Shown here piece by piece: positions 6,964 through 6,999 of a stretch of 6,999 nt of DNA. The stretch's first letter is position 1. The number at the start of each line of letters is the position of its first letter. Both the position numbers and the translations under genes were made by a program. Source of the DNA: an uncultured Victivallales bacterium (GTDB taxonomy: Bacteria > Verrucomicrobiota > Lentisphaeria > Oligosphaerales > JAFGRS01); contig CAILKC010000795.1 of the NCBI GenBank assembly GCA_903834675.1, positions 1 to 6,999 on the forward strand. Direction: 5' to 3'. The notes beneath the pieces are model-generated. The model was not told the DNA's origin. It ran no database searches and worked only from the letters and a program-made list of their open reading frames with translations.

Positions 6964-6973
6964 TGGGATGGCC

Positions 6974-6999
6974 ACCACAGAGAACACAGAGAGCACAGA
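6974..6999 (+). repeat. 9-bp-period tandem repeat, ACAGAG-type block, cut by the window end
   Basis: Units ACCACAGAG (6974-6982), AACACAGAG (6983-6991) and the truncated AGCACAGA (6992-6999) follow the same nine-base period as the preceding GAAG-type block, with a variant core (CACAGAG instead of CACGAAG). From memory, linked arrays of this kind occur between genes in many environmental bacterial genomes; I cannot confirm that here. The true length is unknown because the window ends inside the array. Confidence 0.8.

Noticed and set aside
3094..6996. A 1300-codon open frame on the minus strand, antisense to the DUF4091 gene
   Set aside because: Its translation is rich in R, G, H and A with no recognisable domain. 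It is exactly what strong GC bias at third codon positions of the real + strand gene produces. The + strand frame has a signal peptide, a Shine-Dalgarno and clear family motifs.
6937..6999. CRISPR array
   Set aside because: The units are 9 bp and directly adjacent with no unique spacers, unlike 23-40 bp CRISPR repeats separated by spacers.

Overview
This is a high-GC bacterial window with four protein-coding genes and an unusual density of palindromic and short-period repeats between them. No feature fixes the taxon. The combination of a signal-peptide-bearing AXE1 esterase, a very long DUF4091/GH123-like protein with two CBM_4_9-type modules, a single-RRM glycine-tailed RNA-binding protein and REP-like palindromes suggests an uncultured, polysaccharide-degrading bacterium. 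Armatimonadota, Planctomycetota, Lentisphaerota/Kiritimatiellota or Hydrogenedentota would all fit; this is inference from gene content only.

Layout. (1) Positions 3-761 (+): the 3' part of a gene whose C-terminus is a MIP18/DUF59 (SufT/PaaD-like) domain fused to an N-terminal region I do not recognise; a hairpin palindrome sits in the linker between the two. (2) 762-1181: a 420-base intergenic region. It holds a nearly mirror-symmetric array of six hairpins (785-982), then a sigma70-like promoter (1044-1072) and a leader of about 100 nt with two dyads. (3) 1182-1520 (+): a 112-residue RRM protein with a Gly/Arg-rich tail, followed by a strong intrinsic terminator (1543-1575). (4) 1590-2972 (-): a secreted acetyl xylan esterase-like (AXE1/CE7) protein, convergent with the RRM gene. 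(5) 3160-6771 (+): a secreted 1203-residue DUF4091/GH123-like glycosidase, divergent from the esterase across a 187-base gap. (6) 6772-6999: a large GC-rich hairpin followed by two blocks of 9-bp-period repeats that run off the window end.

Functional reading. The esterase and the glycosidase-like protein are divergently arranged, and both carry export signals. They plausibly act on one acylated glycan outside the cytoplasm, the esterase removing acetyl groups and the other binding and possibly cleaving the chain. The RRM gene is an independent transcription unit with its own promoter and terminator; its structured leader makes post-transcriptional or cold-type control a reasonable hypothesis. 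The DUF59 gene belongs to an upstream unit cut by the window edge. The most notable non-coding signal is the symmetric six-hairpin array.
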